From Ziziphus jujuba (Eukaryota; Streptophyta; Magnoliopsida; Rosales; Rhamnaceae): 64,000 bases of DNA. A model generated the notes under the pieces. It was not told the DNA's origin. It did not search any database and was given only the letters and a program-made list of their open reading frames with translations. The stretch is taken from the NCBI RefSeq assembly GCF_031755915.1, contig NC_083387.1, forward strand, positions 8,190,501 to 8,254,500. The letters run 5' to 3'. A program made the position numbers and the translations under genes. This document shows, piece by piece, positions 45,576 to 56,990 of the stretch (the stretch's first letter is position 1; each line of letters opens with the position of its first letter).

Positions 45576-46581
45576 GGCATTGTCAATACCATATATATAG
45601 AGTAGCCTTTGGTCGCTTCTCTCTGTGGAGCGGAAAAAGGCTATCCTTGAAACAGGAATGTATAGAAGAAAAATATTATTGCCATTGTCATTGCAAATTT
45701 TTCTGTCAAAGTATGGTCAATTCTGAAATTTCAAAGAACTATTGACTTGGAAATTTCTTTTTACTCTTTAGATTCTGAAATATATTCTATATCTTCTTTT
45801 TCTTCACTTCATTAATACATGTTATAAAATTTTGCCCTTTTATTAATTTTGCTTAAACAGATTCCTGTTATTGTTGTATAATTTGTTTTATAATTGTGAG
45901 AATGCTAAATTTGTAGTAGGTATGAACTTTTGTGAATATAAATCCTAAGGGAGGCCTAACTATTCAATGTATAATGAGCATCAACAGCTTTTGCTATTGG
46001 GGGAAGGGGAAAAAAAAAAAAAAAAAAAGGGAAGAATATACATTCCTTCACGCAATTTTTAATCTGTAAAATTAACAACTATTTGGAGGCCCCATTTTGT
46101 TATAATTCATTTGCTCTTAGAGCATATCGTGCATCATATATGGTCACATAATTAAGGCTGTACATTTGTTTGTTACAGTGTTTTATGGGGCTGTAATAAC
46201 TGAAACACACTATTAACGTAATCCACTCAAGAACAGAAATAAGATAGCAACTTAAGATAGCAGCAGATCTGAGCGAGAAATTGATATATTTTTAATTGCC
46301 CTGTGGATATATATAGTCAGCAAGAAAGAAGTTAACATAGACTCAAGCATGTCTTCAATCTTTATTTATCGAAATTTCATTTCCTTCTGGTAGGCCCTTA
46401 TTGACATACAGTTTGTGACTTAATTACAATTGAATTCTTCTTGACAAAATAGAAAGACCAAGCCAAACCAATCCTATACACTTTATATGACAAAATTGTC
46501 CCTCACTGGTCCCCCACTCTGCAGCATTCATTTCAAGGGATGAGTTTTCAGCATACATACACATGAGTTATTTGTACATAC

Positions 46582-46612
<31 letters not shown>

Positions 46613-46730
46613 TACACATGAGAAAAGGTTTAGGAGACACAAGTATTTTAATTCTCAACTCCCAAGTATCAAAATTTGTCCTCTAGAAGTATGTTTATAT
46701 TGTTCTTTGGATAGTTAATTGTACAAAATC
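45576..46730. other. Intergenic DNA of block II with a (CA)n microsatellite
   Basis: A (CA)n tract lies at about 46578-46614 and a poly(A) at 46009-46028. Otherwise a diverged copy of the 31-31.7 kb DNA. No gene. Confidence 0.6.
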
Positions 46731-46968
46731 ATATTGGCTTCTGGTTGCTTAAAAGAAATCTTTTTCAGTCTTTATCTGCTCGAAACCAATTAGCTTTAAC
46801 TGTCTATATCTTCAGCAGAAAGACAAGAAAGGATTTGTAATACCATTATCTTGCTCAAAGAATCCTTCCTAAGTCAAACTGAAGAAGAATTTAGAAATCT
46901 TCATCAGATAGGTGGTAAGAATCTGATGAGGATATATTCTTTGAGTTCGTTTCTCTCGGAAGTATAGG
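46731..46968 (+). pseudogene. Second-clade SAUR pseudogene, duplicate of the one at 31732
   Basis: Pieces match the relic at 31732: AGAAATCTTTTTCAGTCT, then KKGFVIPLS-like AAAGGATTTGTAATACCATTATCTT, SQTEEEF and a shortened end. The VPKG..VYVG part is deleted, and several frameshifts are present. Position between the block II SAURs mirrors block I. Confidence 0.8.
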
Positions 46969-47779
46969 AAAGTGAAGGTTTAAAATTGCATCAGATATGG
47001 ATTGGTCTTTGCCCTGCAAAGAATCCTTCAAAATTAGAACGTGCTGATCAGTGATGCAGGGATGCTGCAATGATCATCCTGATGAAATTTCTCGCCTGCA
47101 TGTATCCTATGTTAAGAACAAACCATGATCATTCAATTCTAGAATTCTGACAGAAAGTTGCTTGTGAGCAAGAAGAATGTGAAAAGGACTGATCCAAAGC
47201 AGCTATACTCTTTATCACCATTGGATAAATGCCACTCACCCCAATCAGGTTTTTTATGATGGCAGAAGATTCTGTTTGTCACCTTCTTGTTTTATCAAGA
47301 AAATTGGGAAAAAAAACTAAATCCTCTTCTGAATAAAGCAGCTTGATTTTTGTATTTTTCCTTTAATATTTTGTTGAGATGGTATGCTGAAAAATGGAAG
47401 TTTAGAATATATAGAGAGAGGAAAGTCAAACTTTATTGACATTGACAATTTTTGTTTGCTTCACAATGAGTCTTATGGGGCTAACTTCATGCAAACATGG
47501 ACAATCAAGCATTGTGTTGGAAATTTTTTGACTTTCCATGCTATCTTCTACTTAGTGAATAGCATTTTTAGCTTTGGATCAGCATGGCCCATCAAAATCG
47601 GAGTTATCATTCTGAAGACAATATATTTGTATGCCATTTATTACTTGTAGTGGCTCAAGTGGTCAAATACACCAAGATGGGTATCAAATGTCTCTAGCTT
47701 GTCTAAAATTTTTTTTCCCTTGAGTCGACATTTATTTAACTTTGAAATGCGTTTTTTTAAAAGAATATATAGGGTAGGG
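46969..47779. other. Intergenic DNA of block II, including the empty copia-1 site
   Basis: About 47081-47110 (GAAATTTCTCGCCTGCATGT) is the uninterrupted equivalent of the copia-1 insertion point. No gene. Confidence 0.65.
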
Positions 47780-48178
47780 CATCATGAATTGTAAGACAGC
47801 ACCATGTGATCTACCATGAGTCCCTGCCTCTCAGTAGACCCACATTCTAAATTCCTATTTACCATCGATTTCTAATAACAAAGAGGATATCCTGCAGATA
47901 AGTTTTTACAACTAATCAAATTGGGTCCAAAAAAGCCAGACCAAATTTTTGCAATGAGAACCCAAGATTTCCAAATGGAGGTAGGGAATGATGTTTTTCC
48001 ACTAGTACTTTCTGAATCACAATGATGATTTGGTAGACAAACCCTTGTGATTCCCGCATGACTCAGGAGTCCCATGTCTCTCACTAGGTCCCATATGCAA
48101 AAACCCTCCACCACCGTCCATTCAAAGCAAAACAAACAGTAGATATCTTACATACACTTCCTCGTATATATATATAAA
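47780..48178 (+). promoter_or_regulatory. Two-block promoter of a SAUR pseudogene
   Basis: Block 1 (47780-47850): GTAAGACAGCACCATGTGAT, CCTCTCAGTAGACCC. Block 2 (48018-48100): ATGATGATTTGGTAGACA, CCATGTCTCTCACTAGGTCC, CATATGC. It has perfect TGTCTC and CATATG words. Then GATATC (48142) and a TATA run (about 48164-48175). Confidence 0.6.
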
Positions 48179-48305
48179 TATAGGCATTTTGGAAGCAGTT
48201 CAAATCACCAAAAATTCAAGCATAAAAAAGCATTCGTTCTTTAAAGAGTCCGTTGAGATTTTCACTATTTGTTTCAGCTTCCAACTTCTTTGTGTTTATA
48301 CAAAC

Positions 48306-48608
48306 ATGGGGTTACGTTTGCGTCATATAGTTCCAGCTAAGAAGATTCTTACAACAGACTTTTTCAAGCACAAACAAAGCAGATGATTTTGTCATTAATC
48401 TGAAGAGAGTGAAAAGGCAGTGTATATTGGAGAGAGTGAAAAGAAACAGCTTGTGATTCCTTTGTCATTCATAAGCCACACTTCATTCCAAGACTTGCTG
48501 ATTCAGGCTGAAGAAGAATTTGGATTTGAACATTTAATTGGTGGTCTAACTATTCCCTGTAGAGAAGATGATTTTGCTCATCTTATTTCTAACTTGAATG
48601 TCCTATGA
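48306..48608 (+). pseudogene. SAUR pseudogene (frameshift and internal rearrangement)
   Basis: ATG at 48306 starts MGLRLRHIVPAKKIL. One extra A in TTCTTACAACAG shifts the frame, giving TGA after ...KHKQSR. The VPKGHL region is replaced by sequence including a duplicated GAAGAGAGTGAAAA. The normal frame returns with [34 protein letters not shown] and ends SNLNVL, TGA at 48606. It closes block II, as the split SAUR closes block I. Confidence 0.88.
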
Positions 48609-48625
48609 GGGTGGGCACTAACATA

Positions 48626-48668
48626 GGGAAATTACTTTAATTTCCTACAAAACAATTTTGTAAAGCAG
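48626..48668 (+). promoter_or_regulatory. Weak DST-like motif behind SAUR pseudogene
   Basis: GGGAAATTACTTTAATTTCC then ACAATTTTGTAAAGCAGGC. Only the 3' half of the DST pattern is convincing. Confidence 0.35.
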
Positions 48669-49699
48669 GCATTGTAAATAGTCAATACCTACATTTTCTT
48701 TGTGGAATCGAAAAATGACCCCTGAGTGAGGTTTGGATCTATGGATAATACTGCAATTTTTAGCGAAGCAAAAATCATTTAAGATAGCGCAGGAAAAGTG
48801 TACATGCGTTCAATATATTCAATATATGTGGGCTAGTTGCTAAATTATGGGCACCTAAAACCTATTAATTAAAATTCTTCATACTGCAAACCATGTTACT
48901 TGAAATAAATATTTGTTTACTAACTTAAGATCTCCTATCTTCATCCAAACATGTTTTTATCTAAATTTGGTTCTTCTATTTATGTTTTTTTATTAAACAG
49001 AGAAGTCAAAACAAAGATTCTATGAAGCATCTACTATGACCGGCTTTGATCCCCTTAAGAGAAAAAAGAAAATAAAGTATGCTACAATGTAATACTACGA
49101 AATTGATATTTTAACTGTAAAGTGCCATTTTAGTGCATTTGAGTGTTGCTTATATTTTCAAATTAAATTTTAGAGTTCATTTCAATAATGGTTATTACTG
49201 GTTGTGTTTGATTTGATTTAGTTGCAAATCTTCTAATTAATATCTATAAAATCCGAGGACAAAATTTTAAATTTAGTCAAAATTAAAAGGGGAATTTAGT
49301 CCATTACCCCTTTTGAAAGGGGGTTAACGATATATGCCACCGATTCATGATTTATTTTTGTTTTACCCTCTTCTTTTTGAATATTCCTAAAGTACCCTTG
49401 ATATCAAATTTTACTTTTTGCCTGTCATTCTTTCACTTCCTTCGAGGTGCTTTTCTTCTCTTCTCCTTCCTCACCCTTCTTCTCCTTCCTCACCCTTCTC
49501 CAAAAAACCCCAGAGTCGGCTCCTATCTTCTCCTTCCTAGAGTCGGCTCTTCTCTTCTCCTTCCTCACACTTCCCCCAAAAAACCCAGAGCCTGCTCCTC
49601 TCTCACACAGCCTCCTCTTCAGGTACTCTTTCTTCTTTATTATTTGTATGTTGTTGGTTTTCTTAATCGACTGAGATCCAATTTTTAATATGGTGCTGG
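48669..49699. other. Intergenic DNA with a CT-rich block
   Basis: AT-rich to 49380, then a CTTCTCCTTCCTCACC-type pyrimidine-rich block (49430-49620) with short internal repeats (AGAGTCGGCTC twice). It lies just before the GPAA1-like sequence and may be its former 5' UTR. Confidence 0.5.
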
Positions 49700-49702
49700 A
49701 AA

Positions 49703-51930
49703 TATTCTGATTAGACGTGGGATTTTTCCTTCTCCTTTTTGGGTGGTTTCAGCATTGTTTGCTGCACTGCTGGAGTTTTGCCTCTTTTGCTGCTTCCGGT
49801 TCTTGCCAAGAAAACTTACATATCCGAAAATGCCCTCATGCCAGGTCAATTTCAATTCCTTGTAAAAACCATAAAATAAAAATCAAAGTGTAGTTAAAGT
49901 TTGCTTAACTGTGGTGATTGTTTCGAATTATTTTTAATGTTAACTTGAACAGGTTCTGGGAATCCCATGCTCTCCAGTCAGGATGTATCGGAGGCAAATA
50001 AATGGGTGAAGGACGTAATTGCTCTCAATTCCAAATCTCGAGGTGCAGGAATGTATGTGCTTCCTTATTCGGTTTAATTCTGTGAATTCTAATTTAACCG
50101 CTTCAATTTTGCATCTTCAGTATGAAACAATGCTAGTTCCTTTTTTTAGAAAATTACTTTAAAATAGTTTTATAGCTCTAGCACTGAATAATCCTCTATA
50201 CTATGTTAGCAAATTTTCTAAATCTTTATATGATTATTACTGGACATGCATATATATATATATATATATATAAGGGTACCCACCTCTAAGATTGTTGAAC
50301 AATAAGATTGAAGTTAGCTTGGTTTTCTAAGTATCTAGATCAACTTGTCGCAGCCAAGCTCATGTATCTAGGGGATTTGATGTGAGTTAAACTGTGTTTC
50401 TCTTTACATGCTTTGGAAATTTGGTTAAACAAATTTAATGTTTCTTTTTAATTCTTTCTCTGTGTTGCTGATGTATATTAAAGGTGTTATTGCTGTAACT
50501 TAGTGCATTAGAGATTCTAATACGTTGTTATTCAACTTTCTCAAGACATTTAGCAAAACAGTTGCAGGAAATTATATGCACTTTGCACTATGGGACCTCT
50601 CCTATTTCCTGGGATATTTTTTGTGTTCTCTGTTGCAAATGCGTTTTTATTGCTTCCCTTAGCTTGACTTAATAATGTAGATAACCTAGGGAAAGAAGAA
50701 ATCCTATGCAAGTGTGTTCTTACTTGGTTCTCTCTTAAATCTTTTGATTCAGAGAGAGGTAAAGACTGATAGCACAGTATATGTCAGACTTGGGTGCCGA
50801 AGTTAACTATCACAAGTTCCGGCCTCAGGCTGTTTAGTTTCGTCCACTGCATTTTTTTTCTGGTCCAGATTCTGGAAAAACTGAACAGAATATCAGTTGT
50901 TCAGTACCAATGTTGGAATAATAAGAGCACCACATGGTGATGGGAAGGAAGCAATTGTCCTTGTAACACCTTACAATTCATCGAAAATTAATCAGGGCGA
51001 GGCTTTGTCTTTGGGCATTGCATACTCGGTATTTTCCTTGCTCACCCGTGTCACTTGGTTGGCCAAGGATCTTATTTGGCTGGGTGCTGATTCCCAGCAT
51101 GGAGAATATGCAGCAGTTGCTGCATGGCTAAGAGAATATCACACACCATTATTTACCAGATTGCGCACAGCAGATGTGGAAATATGTCTTGAAATCGATA
51201 ATGTGCATGAAGTGGAAGAGAGCCCAATTGCTGAAAGGAAGATATACAATGAATTTCGACATGCTGGGACTATGGCTGCAGCCTTTGTCATTAAGGTTGT
51301 GGATAAAAAGGAACAATCTGAGGACAGCCTTAGCATCTATGCCGAGGCATCAAATGGGTAGATGCCAAACCTTGACCTCATCAATATTGTGAACTATTTA
51401 GCTATACATAGGCAAGGGTTGTGGGCAAAGGTGGACAAGATGTGGTCTGTACTTGACTCCAAATGGCTAAAGATTTTGAGAGAATAATTCGAATCAGCAG
51501 GACAAGTGGCTAGATCCTTAAACCCCCAATGGAAATTTGGTATTCCAGCAGCTGATTATGTTGACATCAGTGACTATCTCAGTTGCCTTCATTGGTTTAT
51601 GTCTCATGTTAGTCATTAACTTTGCTACAGCAGAAATTTGGGTTTTACTTATTGTCCCAATATGTTTACTGCCTCATCCCTTGAAGCTTGATCTTAGAGT
51701 TCCGAGTTTGAGAAACTTTTCAAGAGTATCTCGTAATCTTGTTTTGGGATTTATGGGATTTCCACCAGCAACATTTATGGTTTCCAAAGGTGCATTTGAA
51801 GGTTTTAGCAGCATTGATGTGGGTGATTTCTGGAATTGGTTGGAGTCTCTTTAGGCTTGGAACAGTGCTGCTTACCTTTTTATAGGTATGGTTCACCTGC
51901 CATGCTGGTTATTATGCTTTGTCATTTTAT
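49703..51930 (+). pseudogene. GPAA1: GPAA1 (GPI transamidase subunit) pseudogene, internally deleted
   Basis: GPAA1 is the ER membrane subunit of GPI transamidase, which joins GPI anchors to proteins. Exon 1 reads VCCTAGVLPLLLLPVLAKK and YISENALMPG up to 49844; exon 2 (49953-50052) reads SSQDVSEANKWVKDV; a third stretch from about 50770 reads SDLGAEVNYHKF and, after a frameshift, VGIIRAPHGDGKEAIVLVTP. It continues through FRHAGTMAAAF to MPNLDLINIVNYLA. It then jumps to the membrane C-terminus (LMLVINFATAEI, KGAFEGFSSIDVGDFWNW, MVHLPCWLLC). Lesions: a frameshift in exon 1, TAG at 50835, TAG at 51359, TAA near 51484, TAG near 51851, and loss of the exons between ADYV and the C-terminal part. 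Introns are kept, so it arose by DNA duplication, not retroposition. Confidence 0.88.
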
Positions 51931-53270
51931 TTCATCATTGTTGACACATCTTAGTCGATTTTCCCGTGTACTATTTGTTGGTTGGACCTGCAAATCAGAG
52001 GATCAATAGTACTATTTTTGTATGTTGATGCTATGTCTTATCTGATTTTCAATCTGAGTATTGGCTAGTACTAGAATGATACGTCTTGAAGCCTGTGGTG
52101 GTTTTTTATTTTTATAATCTTTGGAAGTGTTTTATCAGCTTATACTTAAATTCTCCAACAAGTGTGAGGTCGTAAAGTTACTGCATATCTTTTTCTATGT
52201 TATACGGTTACGCAGACACTTTCTATGGAGGGAATAAAAAGAGAAGTTCTATGGAGGGAATAAAAAGAGAAGTTCTCTTGGCATATAGAAAAGGCAATTG
52301 CTTGTAGCAGCAAATATAAAAATAAAAATAAAAAGATGATTGAAGTAAAAGAGACCGACGAGGACAGGTTGCCTTGTCGACGTAGTTCATGCCCCTATCA
52401 GAATAATTTCTTTTTCTCTCTAACATTATCAAAGAAGATGCTATAAATTTGGACGTTATATTCCCACATCCACTCAAAAGGTTAAGGAACCTAAAGCCTT
52501 ATGGAAGTTATATGGCTGTGATTGAAAAATTTGTACCAAAAATTTATGGTTTTTAGGTTTTATCATCCTCTTGTATTGATTGGTGAAGTATTAAAGCAGC
52601 TAGTTGGACACTCCCAGCTTCTTTTGTGGTTGTGGTGCTTTAAGCGTGACCTTACCATTTGCTTTCTAAATCAAAGTTTTTATTTTTATTTTTATCATTA
52701 TTGTATAATTAAGAAAACTGAGGATGAATCTAATCATGATAATTATGAATATATTATCATCGAATTATTAGAAAGTATCTCTTGATATTTTCCTTTCCCA
52801 TTGTGTTGTTTTATGCATAAATAGATATAAAGAAGTACCTAGAAAGGAAAATAAACATATAATTTATTTATATATAAAAGAAATGGTTAATTAATGCGAT
52901 GGCTAGGTACATGTGATCAAACCAACACCAGAAACAATAAATAACAAGGTGCAATCCAATTCCAATGTCATACACAAAGAAAGTTCATGATCGAGCACTA
53001 GAAATATTCAATAAAAACTTTATTAATCCACGAAAAAAAAAAAACGCTGTTGGATGACCCCACACCAACATGATGGATACCTAAACCATTCTCAAGAATT
53101 TTATAACTTCTTAAACAAAATAAAATAATAATACCCCAATGTTCTATACACTTTTGAGACTGTCAAGTACAAGCAAAAAAAGCAAAATTCCTAGGCTAAT
53201 TCCTTTATTAACCAAATATTGAAAAAATTACAATGTTTCTAAAACTACATAACATACCATACCATAAATA
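51931..53270. other. AT-rich intergenic DNA with a 29-bp tandem duplication
   Basis: The unit CTATGGAGGGAATAAAAAGA(GAAGTT...) occurs twice at about 52222-52276. A poly(A) at 53033-53044. No gene. Confidence 0.55.
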
Positions 53271-53274
53271 AACC

Positions 53275-53660
53275 CCTATGGCAATCACATTTTACCAATT
53301 TAATTACCGTGGGGTCTTTGGTAATTATCGATACAACCTATGATAATCAATTTGTCTATGCTTGAAAAATTACCGTAGGTTTTATCAGTAATTACCAAAA
53401 CTCCTGTGGTAATCACATAACATTACTGTAGGTTGTATCGATAATTACCGAAGGTTCGATGGTAATAAATTTTTTTTGCCAATTTGAGACTTTTTTTCTG
53501 AACTTTTGGGGTTTTTTCTCCTTAGGATCATTGAAGAAAGTATATTTTGCATGTTGTTGCATATAACACACATTAGGAGACTTGTGGGGGCCAAAAAATC
53601 GGTAAAATGTGATAACCATAGGGGTTTCGGTAATTACCTAAATTTGCAAGTGAAATAACC
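53275..53660 (+). repeat. GGTAATTACCG repeat family, outlying copy (forward)
   Basis: Several TTACCGTAGG / GGTAATTACCG words (53300-53480). Then GCCAATTTGAGAC, TTTTCTCCTTAGGATCAT, ACACACATTAGGAGACTTGT and GGTAAAATGTGATAACCATA, matching one forward unit of the array at 55.9-57.0 kb. The reverse complement of the same segment starts the array at about 55360. Confidence 0.7.
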
Positions 53661-54428
53661 TAAATTTGCAAAATGATTAACCCACTGAACAAGTATGGGA
53701 GGGATGGAGATAGGTACACACAAAGGAGTCGCCAAATTCACTATCAGTCACCCTCTGGATCACCTAAGAATAAGCTAAATACGATAAGGACAACAGACCA
53801 TGACATGGAGATGAGTTAGTATTTGAACCCTTTTGTCCTCATATACATAAGTACAGGCTGTAACAACAAAATAGATCCTAAATGTTTAAGTCAGCACCGT
53901 GTGAAGGGCTTTACATAAAAGGCAGAAAAAGTAACAAGAAAACATTCATAAAAAAGGCACAGCTCCAAGTTGATTACTTAAAATTTCCTTATGAAGAGAC
54001 ACCAAAATTACAAAAACAGAAAAGAATATGTAGGATATAACTATTACATACAACCCTATTATCTGGAGTAGGGTATGAACTATGGTACAACTGCTATGTT
54101 AGCATCTTTGCATTTGCAAATCATCAAACTTCCAAACACAAAATGGTTTCATTAAGTAAGACATTATTCTCAACTAACAGCAAAAATTCTGTACCCAGTT
54201 CACACTATTTCAATTCAAAGAATCAACTCTATAATGCATCTATCTTAATCTTTACAATGAGAGATGCAAAGTCTAGACTCAAAGAACCCTGCAGTGTAAG
54301 CCAAGAACCAAACGAAGGGTAAGCATAAAAATTAGTGGAGAGTGAAACAAACACCACCAATTTATCTCTCACGTCAAGTTATACAAACCCCGACTTCCAA
54401 TATTGGAGCCCGAACTTGCCCCTTCCGA

Positions 54429-55190
54429 CTATGACAGCTCTTCTACTCGGGAACCTAAAGTTCGACTTTCTTCCTTGAGTTCCAAAGAGCGATCACTTTC
54501 ATATGTATATGAACTATAACCTCTAGGACTCACGACCGTACCCGAGCCGCTAGTGCTCACAGATCTTTCAATGTCACTAAGCTTAGCTACCAGAGGAATT
54601 GGCCATTTTGGAGTGGAGGGAATTGACATGTCCGTTTCCAACATTTTCACAGCCTGATCCATTGTTGGCCTAGCATACAACTGCGGATGAGAACAAAGAA
54701 TTGCAACTAATACATACTTCTCTAAAACCTGAGGTGGACTTTTGTCTGGCATATCATATTCAATGACATCTGAAGCTCTGCCATCATGCACTAATGACCA
54801 AGCTCAATCAGTCACAAGGGAGGGTTGATCCTCATTACCAACAAGAAGAGCTTTCTTCCAACTTAGAAGCTCAAGAAGCACAACACCAAAGCTATATACA
54901 TCACTTGTCTCTGTCAACTGTCCATATAAGGCGTACTTTGGGGCACATATCCCATAGTTCCAGCAACCCTGGTGCTCAAATGTGTCATTCCCTCAGGTGT
55001 GAACTTTGCAAGTCCAAAATCCACCACCTTGGCTTCAAACATCTCATCCAAAAGTATATTATTAGCTTTTATGTCTCTGTGGATAATTCAAGGTTGAGCC
55101 CCATAATGCAAATAAGCCAATCCTCTTGCGGTCCCCAGTGCAATCTTCTGACAAATTGGCCAACTAAGTTTCTTTGTACACCGTCGTAAA
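54429..55190 (-). pseudogene. RKF3: RKF3-like receptor kinase, C-terminal kinase fragment, decayed
   Basis: On the minus strand from 55190: ARGLAYLHYGAQP, stop (TGA), then the catalytic loop [36 protein letters not shown], a frameshift, then [20 protein letters not shown], another stop before AWSLVHDGRASD, and an open stretch through PPQVLEKYVLVAILCSHPQL and ARPTMDQAVKMLE to a Ser/Gly-rich tail, TAG at 54429. The order is kinase subdomains VIb to XI plus tail. WAWSLV, the PPQVLEKYVL.A.LCSHPQL stretch and the tail recall Arabidopsis RKF3 (pollen-expressed LRR-less kinase). N-terminal lobe, membrane and extracellular parts are missing. Flanking repeats lie in opposite orientation on both sides. 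Confidence 0.85.
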
Positions 55191-55319
55191 AGAATCACCA
55201 CAATTCCATCCGACAACTTCAATCATATGTGTTCCAACCAATAACATGCTAAATGTAGCATTATTAATGATAAATTCTAACAAAGTAAGCGATCAAACGG
55301 CATTAAAAAATGACAACGT

Positions 55320-55875
55320 TCAATTTGTTTTTGCTTCAAAAATTACCGAAGTTTCGTCGGTAATTACTGAAACCCCTATGGCAATCACATTTTACCAATT
55401 TTTTGGGCCCCAAAAGTCCCCTTACGTGTGTTAAATGAAAACACATGCAACATATGGATTATAAAATGATCTTAAGGAGAGAAAATCCCAAAATCTCTGA
55501 AAAATTTCTCAAATTGGCCAAAAAAATACGATGACTGTAGACCTTCGATAATTCCCGAGGAAATCTTCGGTAACCAACACATACCCTATGGAAAAATTAC
55601 CGACGGTTTCGTCGGTAATTCCTGAGGGTGTACAGTCCATAACATTTTACCAATTTTTTGGGCCCTACAAGTCCCATAACGTGTGTTGAATGCAAAAACA
55701 TGCAAAATAGGGATTCTAAAATTATGCTAAGGAGAGAAAATCCCAAAATTTCATAAACGTGTCTCAAATTTTACAAAAAAATTGGATGACTGTACCCCCT
55801 CGGTAATTCCCGAGGAAACTGTCGGTAACCAACCACATACCCTCTGGAAAAATTACCGACGGTTTCGTCGGTATT
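55320..55875 (-). repeat. ~255-bp repeat array, left (inverted) arm
   Basis: Units run as reverse complement of the right arm. The landmark ACGTGTGTT lies at 55425 and 55680 (255 bp apart). It includes AATTACCGACGGTTTCGTCG and GGTAATTCCCGAGG. The arms meet near 55875 at TCGTCGGTATTTACCGAGGG. Confidence 0.85.
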
Positions 55876-56990
55876 TACCGAGGGTGAACAGTCATCATAT
55901 TTTTTTGCAAAATTTGAGACACGTTTAGGAAATTTTGGGATTTTCTCTCCTTAGCATAATTTTAGAATCCCTATTTTGCATGTTTTCGCATTCAACACAC
56001 GTTATGGGACTTGTGGGGCCCAAAAAACTTGTAAAATGTGATGGACTGTACACACTCGGTAATTACCGATGAAACCGTCGGTAATTTTTCCAGAGGGTCT
56101 GTGTTGGTTATCGACGATTTCCTCGGGAATTACCGAGGGTGAACAGTCATCCAATTTTTTTGCAAAATTTAAGACACTTTTATGAAATTTTGTGATTTTC
56201 TCTACTTAGTATAATTTTAGAATCCCTATTTGCCATGTTTTTACATTCAACACACGTTATGGGACTTGTGGGGCCCAAAAAATTGGTAAAATGTTATGGA
56301 CTGTACACCTTCGGGAATTACCGACGAAACCGTCGGTAATTTTTCCAGAAGGTATTTGTTGGTTACCAACGATTTCCTCGGGAATTACCGAGGGTGAACA
56401 GTCATCTAAATTTTTTGAAAAATTTGATACACTTTTATGAAATTTTGGGATTTTCTCTACTTAGTATAATTTTAGAATCCCTATTTGCCATGTTTTTGCA
56501 TTCAACACACGTTATGGGACTTGTGGGGCCCCAAAAATTGGTAAAAATGTTATGGACTGTACACCCTCGGGAATTACCGACGAAACTGTCGGTAATTTTT
56601 CCAGAGGGTATGTGTTGGTTACCGACGATTTCCTCGGGAATTACCGAGGGTGAACAGTCATCCAAATTTTTTGCAAAATTTGATACACTTTTATGAAATT
56701 TTGGGATTTTCTCTACTTAGCATAATTTTAGAATCCCTATTTGCCATGTTTTTGCATTCAACACACGTTATGGGACTTGTGGGACCCAAAAAATTGGTAA
56801 AATGTTGTGGACTGTACACCCTCGGGAATTACCGACGAAACCGTCGGTAATTTTTCCATAGGGTATGTGTTGGTTACCGACGATTTCCTCGAGAATTATC
56901 GAAGGTCTACAGTCATCGTATTTTTTTGGCCAATTTGAGAAATGTTTCAGAGATTTTGGGATTTTCGTTCCTTAGCATAATTTCTCTAAA
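55876..56990 (+). repeat. ~255-bp repeat array, right (forward) arm, about four units
   Basis: GTTATGGGACTTGTGGG starts at 56001, 56256, 56511 and 56767, a period of 255-256 bp. Each unit contains AATTACCGACGAAACCGTCG, GGTTACCGACGATTTCCTCG and TACCGAGGGTGAACAGTCAT. Units are highly similar, so the array is recent or homogenised. Short palindromes (CCGACGAAACCGTCGG) occur in every unit. Family not identified; subterminal repeats of a TIR transposon are possible. Confidence 0.9.

Noticed and set aside
49347..49688. 113-codon ORF before GPAA1-like sequence
   Set aside because: Low-complexity CT-rich DNA gives Ser/Leu/Pro runs; more likely an old 5' UTR.
50897..51361. 154-codon ORF as an active GPAA1 gene
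   Set aside because: Upstream frameshift and stop, a TAG at a Gln position and missing exons downstream show that it is a pseudogene piece.
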